Assembly (NCBI RefSeq): GCF_902497625.1
Contig: NZ_CABVGX010000016.1
Location: 1-64,000 of the forward strand
Length of the DNA: 64,000 nucleotides
Origin: Pseudomonas fluorescens
GTDB taxonomy: Bacteria; Pseudomonadota; Gammaproteobacteria; Pseudomonadales; Pseudomonadaceae
Reading direction: 5' to 3'
How positions within the stretch are numbered: the stretch's first letter is position 1; every line of letters starts with the position of its first letter. The notes beneath the pieces were generated by a model that was not told the DNA's origin, did no database searches, and saw nothing but the letters and a program-made list of their open reading frames with translations. Below, piece by piece: positions 29,980-42,998 of the stretch. Position numbers and translations under genes: made by a program.

Positions 29980-31193
29980 GCCTGGCCAATATCATCAAAC
30001 CGTATCCGTCGCCGCTGATCACCGGGCGCGGTATCGACCTCGATTTCCCGATGCTCGCTGGCTGCCTCGCGCTGCTGGGTCTTGGCCTGGTCATGATCGC
30101 GTCGGCCTCCACCGAAGTGGCCGCCGTGCAGTCGGGCAGTGCGCTTTATTACATGATCCGCCACTTGATCTACGTGGTGCTGGGCCTGGGTGCCTGCATC
30201 GTCACCATGATGATCCCGATCGCCACCTGGCAGCGCCTCGGCTGGCTGATGCTGATCGGTGCCTTCGGTTTGCTGGTGATGGTGATCATCCCGGGCATCG
30301 GGCGTGAAGTGAACGGTTCGATGCGCTGGATCGGTTTCAGCTTCTTCAACGTCCAGCCTTCCGAAATCGCCAAGGTGTTCGTGGTGATTTACCTCGCCGG
30401 CTACCTGGTGCGGCGTCAGAAAGAAGTGCGTGAGAGCTGGATGGGTTTCTTCAAGCCGTTCATCGTGCTGCTGCCGATGGCTGGCCTGCTGCTGATGGAA
30501 CCGGACTTCGGTGCCACCGTGGTGATGATGGGCGCCGCTGCGGCGATGCTGTTCCTCGGAGGGGTCGGGTTGTTCCGCTTCCTGCTGATGGTCGTGCTGG
30601 CGGTAGGTGCGGTGGTCTTGCTGATTCAGATGCAGCCGTACCGGATGGCGCGTCTGACCAACTTCGCCGACCCATGGGCCGATCAGTTCGGTGCCGGTTA
30701 TCAGTTGTCCCAGGCATTGATCGCTTTCGGTCGCGGTGAATGGCTGGGCGTCGGCTTGGGCAACAGCGTGCAGAAGCAGTTCTACCTGCCGGAAGCGCAT
30801 ACCGACTTCGTGTTCTCGGTGCTGGCGGAAGAACTGGGCGCATTGGGTTCGCTGTTGACGGTCGCGTTGTTCACTTTCGTCTGTATTCGCGGCATGTACA
30901 TCGGCTATTGGGCGGAGAAAGCCAAGCAGTTTTTCGCGGCCTACATCGCCTACGGCTTGTCGTTCCTGTGGATTGGCCAGTTCCTGATCAACATCGGCGT
31001 GAACGTCGGCCTGCTGCCGACCAAAGGCCTGACTTTGCCCTTCCTGAGCTATGGCGGTAGCTCCCTGGTCATCTGCTGTGCCTGTCTCGGCCTGTTGCTG
31101 CGCATCGAATGGGAGAGTCGAACCCATCTGGGCAGTGAAGAGATGGAGTTCCAAGAGAGTGACTTTGCCGAGGAGCCGACCCATGGGCGCTAA
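29976..31193 (+). CDS. ftsW: Septal peptidoglycan glycosyltransferase FtsW
   Basis: A 405-residue SEDS-family lipid II polymerase with ten membrane helices that works with FtsI. Signature segments are IGREVNGSMRWIGF (the catalytic Asp-bearing loop follows later), PSEIAKVFVVIYLA, PEAHTDFVFSVLAEELG and GLLPTKGLTLPFLSYGGSS. The ATG overlaps the murD stop, which decides the start over the upstream open frame inside murD. Confidence 0.97.
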   Translation: MSLANIIKPYPSPLITGRGIDLDFPMLAGCLALLGLGLVMIASASTEVAAVQSGSALYYMIRHLIYVVLGLGACIVTMMIPIATWQRLGWLMLIGAFGLLVMVIIPGIGREVNGSMRWIGFSFFNVQPSEIAKVFVVIYLAGYLVRRQKEVRESWMGFFKPFIVLLPMAGLLLMEPDFGATVVMMGAAAAMLFLGGVGLFRFLLMVVLAVGAVVLLIQMQPYRMARLTNFADPWADQFGAGYQLSQALIAFGRGEWLGVGLGNSVQKQFYLPEAHTDFVFSVLAEELGALGSLLTVALFTFVCIRGMYIGYWAEKAKQFFAAYIAYGLSFLWIGQFLINIGVNVGLLPTKGLTLPFLSYGGSSLVICCACLGLLLRIEWESRTHLGSEEMEFQESDFAEEPTHGR

Positions 31194-32245
31194 CGTGCTG
31201 ATCATGGCGGGCGGCACCGGCGGCCACGTGTTCCCGGCACTGGCCTGTGCCCGCGAATTCCAGTCCCGCGGTTACACCGTGCACTGGCTCGGTACACCAC
31301 GCGGCATCGAGAACGACCTGGTGCCAGCGGCTGGCATCGAGCTGCACCGCATCAACGCCAGCGGGTTGCGCGGCAAGGGCAAATTGTCTCTGCTCAAAGC
31401 ACCGCTGATGTTGCTCAAATCGGTCTGGCAGGCGCGGGCGATCATTCGTCAGCTGCGGCCGGTGTGCGTGGTCGGCTTTGGCGGTTATGTGACCGGTCCT
31501 GGCGGCGTGGCAGCGAAACTGGCCGGTGTGCCGGTAATCGTGCACGAACAGAACGCCGTGGCCGGTACCGCCAATCGGTTGCTGGTGCCGTTGGCCGCCC
31601 GGGTCTGTGAAGCGTTCCCCGACACCTTTACCCTGTCGAACAGCCGTCGAACCACCGGCAATCCGGTGCGCGCCGAGCTGTTCCTCGAAACACTGCGACC
31701 AGCCCTGGCCGGTCGCAAGGCGCGTTTGCTGATCCTGGGCGGAAGCCTCGGCGCAGAACCGTTGAACAAATTGCTGCCTGAAGCCCTGTCGCAGGTCGCC
31801 GTCGACCTGCGCCCGGAAGTGTTTCACCAGGCCGGCAGAAACCACGATGAAGTGACTGCGCAGCGCTATCGCGCGGCTGGCGTCGAGGCGCAAGTGCAGC
31901 CTTTCATCAAAGACATGGCTCAAGCCTATGGCTGGGCCGACCTGGTGGTGTGCCGCGCAGGCGCGCTGACCATCAGTGAACTGGCTGCCGCCGGTCTGCC
32001 CTCGATGCTGGTGCCTTTGCCCCACGCGATCGACGATCACCAGACCCGCAATGCCGATTATTTGGCCCGGGAAGGCGCTGCCTTCCTGATGCCACAAAGA
32101 ACGACTGGCGCGGCGGATCTTGCCGCACGCCTGACAGAGGTCCTGATGCAACCACAACGACTCACCGAAATGGCGAGCGCGGCTCGCCGCCTGGCCAAAC
32201 CCGATGCCACCAGTAACGTGGTCGATACCTGCCTGGAGGTGGCCC

Positions 32246-32253
<8 letters not shown>
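31183..32253 (+). CDS. murG: UDP-GlcNAc:lipid I transferase MurG
   Basis: A 356-residue GT28 glycosyltransferase at the inner face of the membrane that turns lipid I into lipid II. The donor and acceptor loops are [30 protein letters not shown] and [12 protein letters not shown]; the C-terminal [19 protein letters not shown] binds the UDP-sugar. The start overlaps ftsW by 11 bases, and the frame upstream is non-conserved. Confidence 0.97.
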
Positions 32254-34671
<2,418 letters not shown>

Positions 34672-34674
34672 GAC

Positions 34675-35544
34675 ATGCAAGGCGCTCAGCTGCGACATCA
34701 GCCCCCTCCAGCACCCGGCCGCAAGCCGGTGCCTCGGGGTGCCAGCCGAATGGTGGCGAAAGAGCCGATGTCCGCGCGCCTGCCGAAAGCCAATTTCGGC
34801 TTTCTGAAAGCCTTGTTCTGGCCGGTGCTGCTGGTGGCGCTGGGGTTCGGTACCTATGAAGGCGCACAGCGTTTGTTGCCGTACGCCGACCGGCCGATCA
34901 CCAAGGTCGCGGTTCAGGGCGACTTGAGTTACATCAGCCAGCAAGCGGTACAGCAGCGGATCGCCCCTTATGTGGCGTCGAGCTTTTTCACTGTTGACCT
35001 GGCGGGCATGCGCACCGAGCTGGAACAGATGCCATGGATTGCCCACGCCGAAGTGCGTCGGGTGTGGCCGGATCAAGTGGTGATCCGGCTCGAAGAGCAA
35101 CTGCCCGTGGCACGTTGGGGCGATGAATCGCTGTTGAACAACCAGGGTCAAGCGTTTACCCCGCGTGAGCTGGCGAACTACGAACACCTGCCACAACTGT
35201 TCGGCCCACAGCGGGCCCAGCAGCAAGTGATGCAGCAATACCAGGTATTGAGCCAGATGCTCAGGCCGTTGGGCTTCTCGATTGCGCGTCTGGAATTGCG
35301 TGAGCGAGGCAGCTGGTTTTTGACCACCGGTGCTGGCAGCTCGGGCCCGGGGATCGAACTGCTGCTGGGACGCGGCAAGCTGGTGGAAAAGATGCGCCGT
35401 TTCATCGCCATCTACGACAAGACGCTTAAAGAACAGATTACGAACATTGCGCGCATCGATCTGCGCTACGCCAACGGCCTTGCTGTTGGCTGGCGGGAAC
35501 CTGCAGCGCCCACGACAGACCAACCCGCTGTCGCGAAGAATTAA
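34675..35544 (+). CDS. ftsQ: Cell division protein FtsQ
   Basis: A 289-residue bitopic division protein. A Pro/Arg-rich cytoplasmic tail (about 1-45), one membrane helix ([20 protein letters not shown]), a POTRA domain ([20 protein letters not shown]) and the beta domain ([20 protein letters not shown], ending in [15 protein letters not shown]) are visible. It lies 3 bases after ddlB; no strong ribosome site is seen. A second Met at residue 26 or 32 is possible but would shorten the cytoplasmic tail. Confidence 0.94.
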   Translation: MQGAQLRHQPPPAPGRKPVPRGASRMVAKEPMSARLPKANFGFLKALFWPVLLVALGFGTYEGAQRLLPYADRPITKVAVQGDLSYISQQAVQQRIAPYVASSFFTVDLAGMRTELEQMPWIAHAEVRRVWPDQVVIRLEEQLPVARWGDESLLNNQGQAFTPRELANYEHLPQLFGPQRAQQQVMQQYQVLSQMLRPLGFSIARLELRERGSWFLTTGAGSSGPGIELLLGRGKLVEKMRRFIAIYDKTLKEQITNIARIDLRYANGLAVGWREPAAPTTDQPAVAKN

Positions 35545-35559
35545 GAAGAGGCAGGACCC

Positions 35560-36819
35560 ATGGCAAACGTGCAAAGCGGCAAAATGATCGTCGGTCTCGA
35601 TATCGGCACCTCCAAGGTGGTGGCGCTGGTAGGCGAGGTTTCTGACGACGGCACGCTGGAAATCGTCGGGATCGGTACCCATCCGTCCCGTGGCCTGAAA
35701 AAGGGCGTGGTGGTGAACATCGAGTCCACCGTGCAGTCGATCCAGCGCGCCATCGAAGAAGCGCAGCTGATGGCCGGTTGCCGGATTCATTCGGCGTTCG
35801 TTGGCGTGGCGGGCAATCACATCCGCAGCCTCAATTCCCACGGCATCGTCGCGATTCGTGATCGGGAAGTCAGCTCCGCCGACCTCGAACGCGTGCTCGA
35901 CGCCGCCCAGGCCGTTGCGATTCCGGCCGATCAGCGGGTGCTGCACACGTTGCCGCAGGATTATGTGATCGACAACCAGGAAGGTGTTCGCGAGCCTCTG
36001 GGCATGTCCGGCGTGCGTCTGGAAGCCAAGGTTCACGTGGTCACCTGCGCCGTCAACGCTGCACAGAACATCGAAAAATGCGTGCGTCGCTGCGGTCTGG
36101 AAATCGACGACATCATTCTTGAGCAGCTGGCGTCGGCTTATTCGGTACTGACCGACGACGAAAAAGAGCTGGGCGTCTGCCTGGTGGACATCGGCGGCGG
36201 CACCACCGATATCGCGATCTTCACCGAAGGCGCGATCCGTCACACCGCTGTGATCCCGATTGCTGGCGATCAGGTGACCAACGACATCGCCATGGCGTTG
36301 CGCACCCCGACCCAGTACGCCGAAGAAATCAAGATTCGCTATGCCTGCGCCCTGGCCAAGCTGGCCGGCGCCGGTGAAACCATCAAGGTGCCAAGCGTTG
36401 GCGACCGTCCGCCTCGCGAGCTGTCCCGTCAGGCCTTGGCCGAAGTGGTCGAGCCGCGTTACGACGAGCTGTTCACGCTGATCCAGGCCGAACTGCGCCG
36501 CAGCGGCTACGAAGACCTGATTCCGGCCGGCATTGTGCTGACCGGCGGCACCTCGAAAATGGAAGGCGCGGTGGAACTGGCTGAAGAGATCTTTCACATG
36601 CCGGTGCGCCTCGGCGTACCGCATGGCGTCAAGGGTCTCGACGACGTGGTGCGCAACCCGATTTATTCCACCGGCGTTGGCTTGTTGATGTATGGCCTGC
36701 AGAAGCAGTCCGACGGGATTTCTTTCTCGGGCATCGGCAGCCGCGACAGCTACAGCAATGAAGAAGCCAAACCGGCCTTGCTCGATCGCATCAAGAGCTG
36801 GGTAAAAGGCAACTTCTGA
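35560..36819 (+). CDS. ftsA: Cell division protein FtsA
   Basis: A 419-residue actin-like protein that anchors FtsZ to the membrane. ATP site IVGLDIGTSKVVALVGEV, the second phosphate loop LVDIGGGTTDIAIFTEGAI, adenosine site GIVLTGGTSKMEGAVELA, and the C-terminal amphipathic membrane-targeting helix ALLDRIKSWVKGNF. AGAGGCAGG precedes the ATG. Confidence 0.97.
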   Translation: MANVQSGKMIVGLDIGTSKVVALVGEVSDDGTLEIVGIGTHPSRGLKKGVVVNIESTVQSIQRAIEEAQLMAGCRIHSAFVGVAGNHIRSLNSHGIVAIRDREVSSADLERVLDAAQAVAIPADQRVLHTLPQDYVIDNQEGVREPLGMSGVRLEAKVHVVTCAVNAAQNIEKCVRRCGLEIDDIILEQLASAYSVLTDDEKELGVCLVDIGGGTTDIAIFTEGAIRHTAVIPIAGDQVTNDIAMALRTPTQYAEEIKIRYACALAKLAGAGETIKVPSVGDRPPRELSRQALAEVVEPRYDELFTLIQAELRRSGYEDLIPAGIVLTGGTSKMEGAVELAEEIFHMPVRLGVPHGVKGLDDVVRNPIYSTGVGLLMYGLQKQSDGISFSGIGSRDSYSNEEAKPALLDRIKSWVKGNF

Positions 36820-36926
36820 CGAAGCAGTTTCGAGCGGCAAGCTACAAGCCGCAAGAACAAGCAGTAAAAGCGACAAGCAACAAACGCAGTAGGCGAAAAA
36901 ACTAGAGAACGTAAAGGAGAGGGAAA
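36820..36926 (+). other. Spacer between ftsA and ftsZ with AGC/CAAG repeats
   Basis: 107 bases of purine-rich sequence with repeated GCAAG and CAAGC units (CGGCAAGCTACAAGCCGCAAG), ending in the strong ribosome site AAAGGAGAGGG before ftsZ. It is the only sizeable gap inside the ftsL-ftsZ stretch, so an extra ftsZ promoter or mRNA-processing site could lie here. Confidence 0.5.
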
Positions 36927-38120
36927 ATGTTCGAACTCGTAGACAACATCCCCGCAAGCCCGGTCATTAAAGTTATCGGTGTTGGCGGAGGCGGCGGCAA
37001 CGCTGTCAATCACATGGTCAAGAGCAACATTGAAGGCGTTGAATTCATCTGCGCCAACACTGATGCCCAAGCGCTGAAGAGCATCGGCGCGCGGACCATC
37101 CTGCAACTGGGTACCGGCGTGACCAAAGGTCTCGGCGCTGGCGCCAACCCTGAAGTAGGTCGTCAGGCCGCTCTCGAAGATCGTGAGCGCATTGCCGAAG
37201 TCCTGCAGGGCACCAATATGGTGTTCATTACAACCGGCATGGGCGGTGGTACCGGTACCGGTGCTGCGCCGATCATTGCTGAAGTGGCCAAGGAAATGGG
37301 GATCCTCACCGTTGCGGTGGTGACTCGTCCGTTCCCGTTCGAAGGTCGCAAGCGTATGCAGATCGCCGACGAAGGTATTCGTCTGCTGTCGGAGAGCGTC
37401 GACTCGTTGATCACCATTCCTAACGAGAAGCTGCTGACCATCCTTGGTAAGGACGCCAGCCTGCTGTCGGCTTTCGCCAAGGCTGACGATGTACTGGCCG
37501 GTGCCGTTCGCGGTATCTCCGACATCATCAAGCGTCCGGGCATGATCAACGTCGACTTCGCTGACGTTCGCACCGTGATGAGCGAAATGGGCATGGCGAT
37601 GATGGGCACTGGCTGCGCCAGCGGTCCGAATCGTGCACGCGAGGCCACCGAAGCGGCCATTCGCAATCCGTTGCTGGAAGACGTGAACCTGCAAGGTGCA
37701 CGCGGCATCCTGGTGAACATCACCGCCGGTCCTGACCTGTCCCTGGGTGAGTACTCGGACGTGGGTAGCATCATCGAAGCCTTCGCTTCCGAGCACGCCA
37801 TGGTCAAGGTCGGTACCGTAATCGACCCGGACATGCGCGACGAGCTGCACGTCACTGTCGTTGCCACCGGTCTGGGCGCGAAAATCGAGAAGCCTGTGAA
37901 GGTCATCGACAACACCATGCACACGTCCGTAGCCTCACAGCCGCAGCAACAAGCGCCTTCGCGTCAAGAGGCGCCGGCTGTCAACTACCGTGATCTGGAC
38001 CGTCCGACCGTCATGCGCAACCAGGCTCAGGCCGGTGCTGCGACTGCCGCGAAGATGAATCCGCAAGATGACCTGGACTACCTGGACATCCCGGCATTCC
38101 TGCGTCGTCAGGCTGATTGA
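36927..38120 (+). CDS. ftsZ: Cell division protein FtsZ
   Basis: A 397-residue tubulin-like GTPase that forms the Z ring. GTP-binding strings are VGGGGGNAVNHM and the tubulin signature GMGGGTGTGAAPI; the T7 synergy loop is VDFADVRTVM (catalytic Asp). After a variable linker rich in Gln and Ala, the conserved C-terminal peptide DDLDYLDIPAFLRRQ binds FtsA and ZipA. It has the strongest ribosome site in the cluster. Confidence 0.98.
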   Translation: MFELVDNIPASPVIKVIGVGGGGGNAVNHMVKSNIEGVEFICANTDAQALKSIGARTILQLGTGVTKGLGAGANPEVGRQAALEDRERIAEVLQGTNMVFITTGMGGGTGTGAAPIIAEVAKEMGILTVAVVTRPFPFEGRKRMQIADEGIRLLSESVDSLITIPNEKLLTILGKDASLLSAFAKADDVLAGAVRGISDIIKRPGMINVDFADVRTVMSEMGMAMMGTGCASGPNRAREATEAAIRNPLLEDVNLQGARGILVNITAGPDLSLGEYSDVGSIIEAFASEHAMVKVGTVIDPDMRDELHVTVVATGLGAKIEKPVKVIDNTMHTSVASQPQQQAPSRQEAPAVNYRDLDRPTVMRNQAQAGAATAAKMNPQDDLDYLDIPAFLRRQAD

Positions 38121-38196
38121 TGGAATGTATCAGGGCTATGAAGGTGATTGGTGTTCAGCAAAGGCGTGGTCTGCTATCATCGCCAGCCTTTGTTGA

Positions 38197-39144
<948 letters not shown>

Positions 39145-39165
39145 ACAAAAACCTCTCTAGTTTTT

Positions 39166-39193
39166 AAAGGCTGCCCTCGGGTGGCCTTTTTTT
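39166..39193 (+). terminator. Terminator of the dcw cluster / lpxC
   Basis: AAAGGC(T)GCCC-TC-GGGTGGCCTTT forms an imperfect stem followed by seven T, 21 bases after the lpxC stop. Confidence 0.85.
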
Positions 39194-39233
39194 ATGTCTG
39201 CCGGAACGTTGTGTAGTGGCAGGTAGGACGCTA

Positions 39234-39321
39234 TCGCGCGCAGGCTCGCTCCCACATTTTTAGTCTGCACCCCAAAAGTTGGGCACCAGATCCTGACCTG
39301 TGGGAGCGAGCCTGCTCGCGA
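39234..39321. repeat. Inverted pair of REP elements
   Basis: A 22-base REP at 39234-39255 (one base different) faces its inverse copy at 39300-39321. Between them lies a small CCCAAAAGTTGGG hairpin. It is placed between the convergent lpxC and cyclase genes. Confidence 0.88.
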
Positions 39322-39347
39322 TGAGGCCAATCGATTCGCTGAAGAAC

Positions 39348-40850
39348 TCACGTCGCCGCCACCACCTGATTCCGCCCACGCTCCTTGGCCTGATACAACG
39401 CCTTGTCCGCTGCAAACAGCAACTGCTCCAGGCTCACATCATTGGCGGTTGTCCAGGTACTCAGGCCGATACTGACCGTCACCGGCGATGCCACCCCCGC
39501 CGCAAACGGTAGTTGCTCCACCGCCACCCTGATGTGTTCGGCAATCTGTTGCGCCCCTGCGCTGTCGGTTTCGGCCAATACCACCGAAAACTCTTCACCA
39601 CCGTAGCGGGCGACCATGTCGGCGGGCCTTCGCACATTGTCGCAAATCACCTTGGCCACCGCGCGCAAGGCATCGTCGCCGGCCTGGTGACCATGTTGAT
39701 CGTTGAAGGCCTTGAAGTGGTCGGCGTCAATCATCAGCAGTGACAAAGGCTGGCCGGAGCGTTGCGCCCGAAACCACTCGTGGCGCAGGGTCAGGTCGAG
39801 GATTCGCCGATTCGCCACACCGGTCAGCGCATCGGTGGCCGCCAGTTGCGCCAGTTCCTTCTCGGCATGGCGGCGCAAGCGTAGCTCTCGGTAAAGCAGA
39901 CCACTGAGCCACAGCAGGCCAATGCAGAGCACGCCCGTGGCGCCGCTGATCACCAACGCAGTGCGCCGCCAGGTGGCGAACACTTCGTCGCCGGACAGTG
40001 CGACGATCACGGTCAGCGGCAGATTACCCACCCTGGCAAAGGTGTATAGACGCCGCTCGCCGTCGATGCTCGAGACGCTGGCGAAACTGCCACTGCTGTC
40101 GCGCAGAATACGCTCCACGTTAGGCCGGTTGGCGAAACTCTTACCGATGGCATCGTTCTCCAGATAAGGTTTTTGCGCGAGCAGAATACCGTCGGCATTG
40201 ATGATATTGAGCGTGCTGCCGAAGCCGATGTCGAGGCTGTTGAACAGCTGGTCAAAGTAGTTCAAGCGCATCGAAGCCACGGCAACGCCGAGAAATCCTC
40301 CTGTGGACGTGGAGATTCGGCGGCTGAAGGTAACTCGCCATTCGCCATTGAACTCGCAATCGCATTCCAGCTTGAACGGGCGGCTGATGAACAGGCCGGT
40401 ATCTTGCCTGGCGGCATGCTCAAGGAAAAAATCACGTTCGGCATAGTTGCCCGGCATGGGATCGATAATCGACGAGTCCGCCAGGACCTGGCCGTTCGAA
40501 TCAAGCAGCAGAATATCGCCTTTGAAACGGGCCGTCGTCGAACGGTCGAACAACACCATATGGCGGATCTGCGCGGAGCCCTGTTTGAGGTCATCGCGCT
40601 GGGCGGCTGCGATCAGGCCTTGCAGGGTCAGGTCATAGAGCTCGACCGTGCGCAGGACATCGGCGTTAATCAGCTGGACAATCGTGGTAGCGCTGCGGGT
40701 GGCCTCCAGCTGAGCGCTGGCATGTTCCCGGATCAACAGAAAAGTGACGATGCATACGATCGCAATCACGGTCAGTGCGCTGCCGAGCATCACCATCAAC
40801 TCAGTTCGGCGGGTCTTGCCTGAAACGTAGGTAGGGTGAGGTGCGGTCAT
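39348..40850 (-). CDS. Membrane diguanylate cyclase (dCache-GGDEF)
   Basis: A 500-residue c-di-GMP synthase. A membrane helix near the N-terminus (MVMLGSALTVIAIVCIVTFL) precedes a periplasmic dCache-type sensor (about 45-290, with DILLLDSNGQVLADS and LNIINADGILLAQKPYLEND). A second helix (LVISGATGVLCIGLLWLSGL) leads into the GGDEF domain. The active site is RYGGEEF, and the product-inhibition RxxD (RPAD) lies five residues ahead, so it is probably active and feedback-controlled. The start is uncertain: MTAPHPTYVS at 40850 lacks a clear ribosome site, and the frame is open 37 codons upstream through a terminator. The sensed ligand is unknown. Confidence 0.88.
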   Translation of the reverse strand: MTAPHPTYVSGKTRRTELMVMLGSALTVIAIVCIVTFLLIREHASAQLEATRSATTIVQLINADVLRTVELYDLTLQGLIAAAQRDDLKQGSAQIRHMVLFDRSTTARFKGDILLLDSNGQVLADSSIIDPMPGNYAERDFFLEHAARQDTGLFISRPFKLECDCEFNGEWRVTFSRRISTSTGGFLGVAVASMRLNYFDQLFNSLDIGFGSTLNIINADGILLAQKPYLENDAIGKSFANRPNVERILRDSSGSFASVSSIDGERRLYTFARVGNLPLTVIVALSGDEVFATWRRTALVISGATGVLCIGLLWLSGLLYRELRLRRHAEKELAQLAATDALTGVANRRILDLTLRHEWFRAQRSGQPLSLLMIDADHFKAFNDQHGHQAGDDALRAVAKVICDNVRRPADMVARYGGEEFSVVLAETDSAGAQQIAEHIRVAVEQLPFAAGVASPVTVSIGLSTWTTANDVSLEQLLFAADKALYQAKERGRNQVVAAT

Positions 40851-40880
40851 GGGGACACTGTCTGCATGAACGTTCAACGC

Positions 40881-40910
40881 AAAAAAAAGCCAGCAAACGC
40901 GCTGGCCTTT
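40881..40910 (-). terminator. Terminator of the RND efflux/two-component operon
   Basis: GCCAGC / GCTGGC with a 6-base loop, extended by AAA/TTT pairs, runs into eight T on the minus strand. It lies 48 bases after the sensor kinase stop. Confidence 0.85.
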
Positions 40911-40957
40911 CACTGATTGAAGCTTAGAAGACTTTTTCCACCGCGGATGGGTTGCGC

Positions 40958-42322
40958 TCAAACAGGCAAATAAATCCCGAAGGTGTTCATCCCCCGATCA
41001 CTTCGCACAAACACATCGCCGCCGTGCATCAACGCGATCGCCTTCACAATCGCCAGCCCCAGACCGTGGTTATTACCGCTGTTGCTGCGCGAAGCATCGA
41101 CCCGGTAGAACCGTTCGAACAGCCGTGGCAAATGCTCGTTGGCAATCGGCGAGCCGGGGTTGGCGACGCCAATGCTCACCTGATGTTCGTCCACCTCGAT
41201 CCGCACCTCGATGACTTGGCCGGGTTCGGTATGCTGGACCGCGTTGTTCAGCAGATTGATCAGCGCACGTCGCAGATGTGCGATCTCGATGTGCACCAGC
41301 GCATCACCGCTGACCTGCACTTGCACGTGCGCATCCTCAAGAATGAAATCCAGATACTCCAGCGTCGTCGCTACTTCATCGGCGAGAGACGCGGAGGTCA
41401 GCTTGGTGGCCTTGCTGCCTTGGTCGGCACTGGCAAGAAACAGCATATCGTTGATGATCGAGCGCAGGCGTTCGAGCTCTTCGAGGTTCGATTGCAGCAC
41501 CTCGAAGTAGTGCTCGGCCGAACGGCCACGGGTAAGCGCCACTTGGGTCTGACCGATCAGGTTGGTCAGCGGCGAACGCAGTTCGTGAGCGACATCGGCA
41601 TTGAACGATTCGAGCCGCGAGTAGGCCTGCTCGACCCGCTCCAGGGTCGAATTGAACGAGTTGACGAACTGATTGAGTTCCGGCGGAAGTGAGGCGAGGC
41701 GCAAACGCCCGGAGCGTAGCGGCGGGGCCAGGCGCTGGGCCTCTTGAGACAACTTGATCAGCGGCTTGAGGCCGATCCGCGCCACCCAATAACCCAGCGC
41801 CGAGGCCAGCAGCACGCCAATGATCGCCAGACTGATCAAGGCAATCAGCAGATGATGCTGAGTCTGATGAAGCGTCCCGGTATCGATGCCGATCATGAAA
41901 CGCAACGGCGGACGCTGATCCTTGGCCGGGAACTGGCTGACCAGCACTTTTAGCGGATAAGGCTGCCCGGGCAGGTTGAGGTCGCGCATGCCCAGCGGCC
42001 CCTCGGCGAACGCGCGAATCTGCGTGGAGGCGTTGCCGTATTCGTACTGCGGGTCGCCGCTGATAATCCAGAACCGGATGCGCTTGTCTTCCTCGCTCAG
42101 CAGATTGAGTTTGTTGTTGATCTTCACCCAGTGCTCGGGCGTGCCAAAACGGCCGACAGTGGATTCCAGCACGCTGTAGCGCGCGTCCAGTTCGGCTTCC
42201 GGCAGCAGGCCAAGGCCTTTATCAACTTGTTGATACAGCGCGCCGCCGATCAACAGAAACACCACCAGCGCCACCAGCGTGAACATGCCACTGAGGCGCA
42301 GTGCAATCGAATTGCTAAACAC
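40958..42322 (-). CDS. Sensor histidine kinase, CusS/CopS-like
   Basis: A 454-residue kinase with membrane helices at about 12-30 and 157-180, a periplasmic sensor of about 125 residues, a HAMP linker, the H box FNADVAHELRSPLTNLIGQ (His246), the N box LINLLNNAVQHTEPG and the G box NHGLGLAIVKAIALMHGG. It resembles the heavy-metal sensor kinase family. I start at GTG (42322), which overlaps the regulator's stop and has GGAG upstream; the upstream open frame is inside the regulator gene. It is last in the efflux operon. The periplasmic signal is not known. Confidence 0.9.
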   Translation of the reverse strand: MFSNSIALRLSGMFTLVALVVFLLIGGALYQQVDKGLGLLPEAELDARYSVLESTVGRFGTPEHWVKINNKLNLLSEEDKRIRFWIISGDPQYEYGNASTQIRAFAEGPLGMRDLNLPGQPYPLKVLVSQFPAKDQRPPLRFMIGIDTGTLHQTQHHLLIALISLAIIGVLLASALGYWVARIGLKPLIKLSQEAQRLAPPLRSGRLRLASLPPELNQFVNSFNSTLERVEQAYSRLESFNADVAHELRSPLTNLIGQTQVALTRGRSAEHYFEVLQSNLEELERLRSIINDMLFLASADQGSKATKLTSASLADEVATTLEYLDFILEDAHVQVQVSGDALVHIEIAHLRRALINLLNNAVQHTEPGQVIEVRIEVDEHQVSIGVANPGSPIANEHLPRLFERFYRVDASRSNSGNNHGLGLAIVKAIALMHGGDVFVRSDRGMNTFGIYLPV

Positions 42323-42989
42323 CGCGGCTCTCCAGCACATAACCCATGCCCCGGATCGTGTGCAGTAATTTCTCTTCGAACGGCCCGTCGAGCTTCGCGC
42401 GCAAGCGCTTGATCGCCACTTCGACGACATTGGCGTCACTGTCGAAATTGATGTCCCAGACCATTTCCGCGATCGACGTTTTCGAGAGAATTTCCCCTTG
42501 TCGGCGAGCCAGCACGCTAAGCAGTGAAAACTCTTTGGCGGTCAGGTCCAGACGGGTACCCGCGCGGGTAGCCTTACGGCTGATCAAGTCGATCCACAGG
42601 TCGGCGACGCTCACCTGCACCGGTTCATGGCCACCGCTGCGCCGGGTCAGCGCCTGCAGACGTGCGACCAGCTCAAGGAAGGAAAACGGTTTGCCGAGGT
42701 AATCGTCGGCACCGTCGCGCAAGCCTTTGATGCGATCTTCGACGCGCTCGCGGGCGGTCAGCATGATCACCGGCGTTTGTTTGCGGGCACGCAGCGCACG
42801 CAGCACGCCAAAGCCATCGAGGCCCGGCAACATGACGTCGAGGACGATCACCGCATAATCGTTTTCCAGCGCCATGTGCAGACCTTCGACGCCGTCGCGC
42901 GCCAGGTCCACGGTGTAACCCTGTTCGGTGAGGCCGCGGTGCAAATAGTCTGCGGTTTTTTCCTCGTCTTCGATAATCAGAACGCGCAT
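42315..42989 (-). CDS. OmpR-family response regulator, CusR/CopR-like
   Basis: A 224-residue regulator. The receiver has EDEEKTADYL, phospho-acceptor Asp51 in VIVLDVMLPG and the Lys in DDYLGKPFSF; the winged-helix DNA-binding domain (about 130-222) ends in HTIRGMGYVLESRGV. It is close to heavy-metal regulators such as CusR and CopR. It starts 9 bases after the RND pump gene and is coupled to the kinase, so it probably controls its own operon. Confidence 0.92.
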   Translation of the reverse strand: MRVLIIEDEEKTADYLHRGLTEQGYTVDLARDGVEGLHMALENDYAVIVLDVMLPGLDGFGVLRALRARKQTPVIMLTARERVEDRIKGLRDGADDYLGKPFSFLELVARLQALTRRSGGHEPVQVSVADLWIDLISRKATRAGTRLDLTAKEFSLLSVLARRQGEILSKTSIAEMVWDINFDSDANVVEVAIKRLRAKLDGPFEEKLLHTIRGMGYVLESRGV

Positions 42990-42998
42990 GACCCCGCC

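Noticed and set aside
36820..36926. A small gene between ftsA and ftsZ
   Set aside because: The purine-rich repeats contain no start with a usable frame; best seen as spacer.
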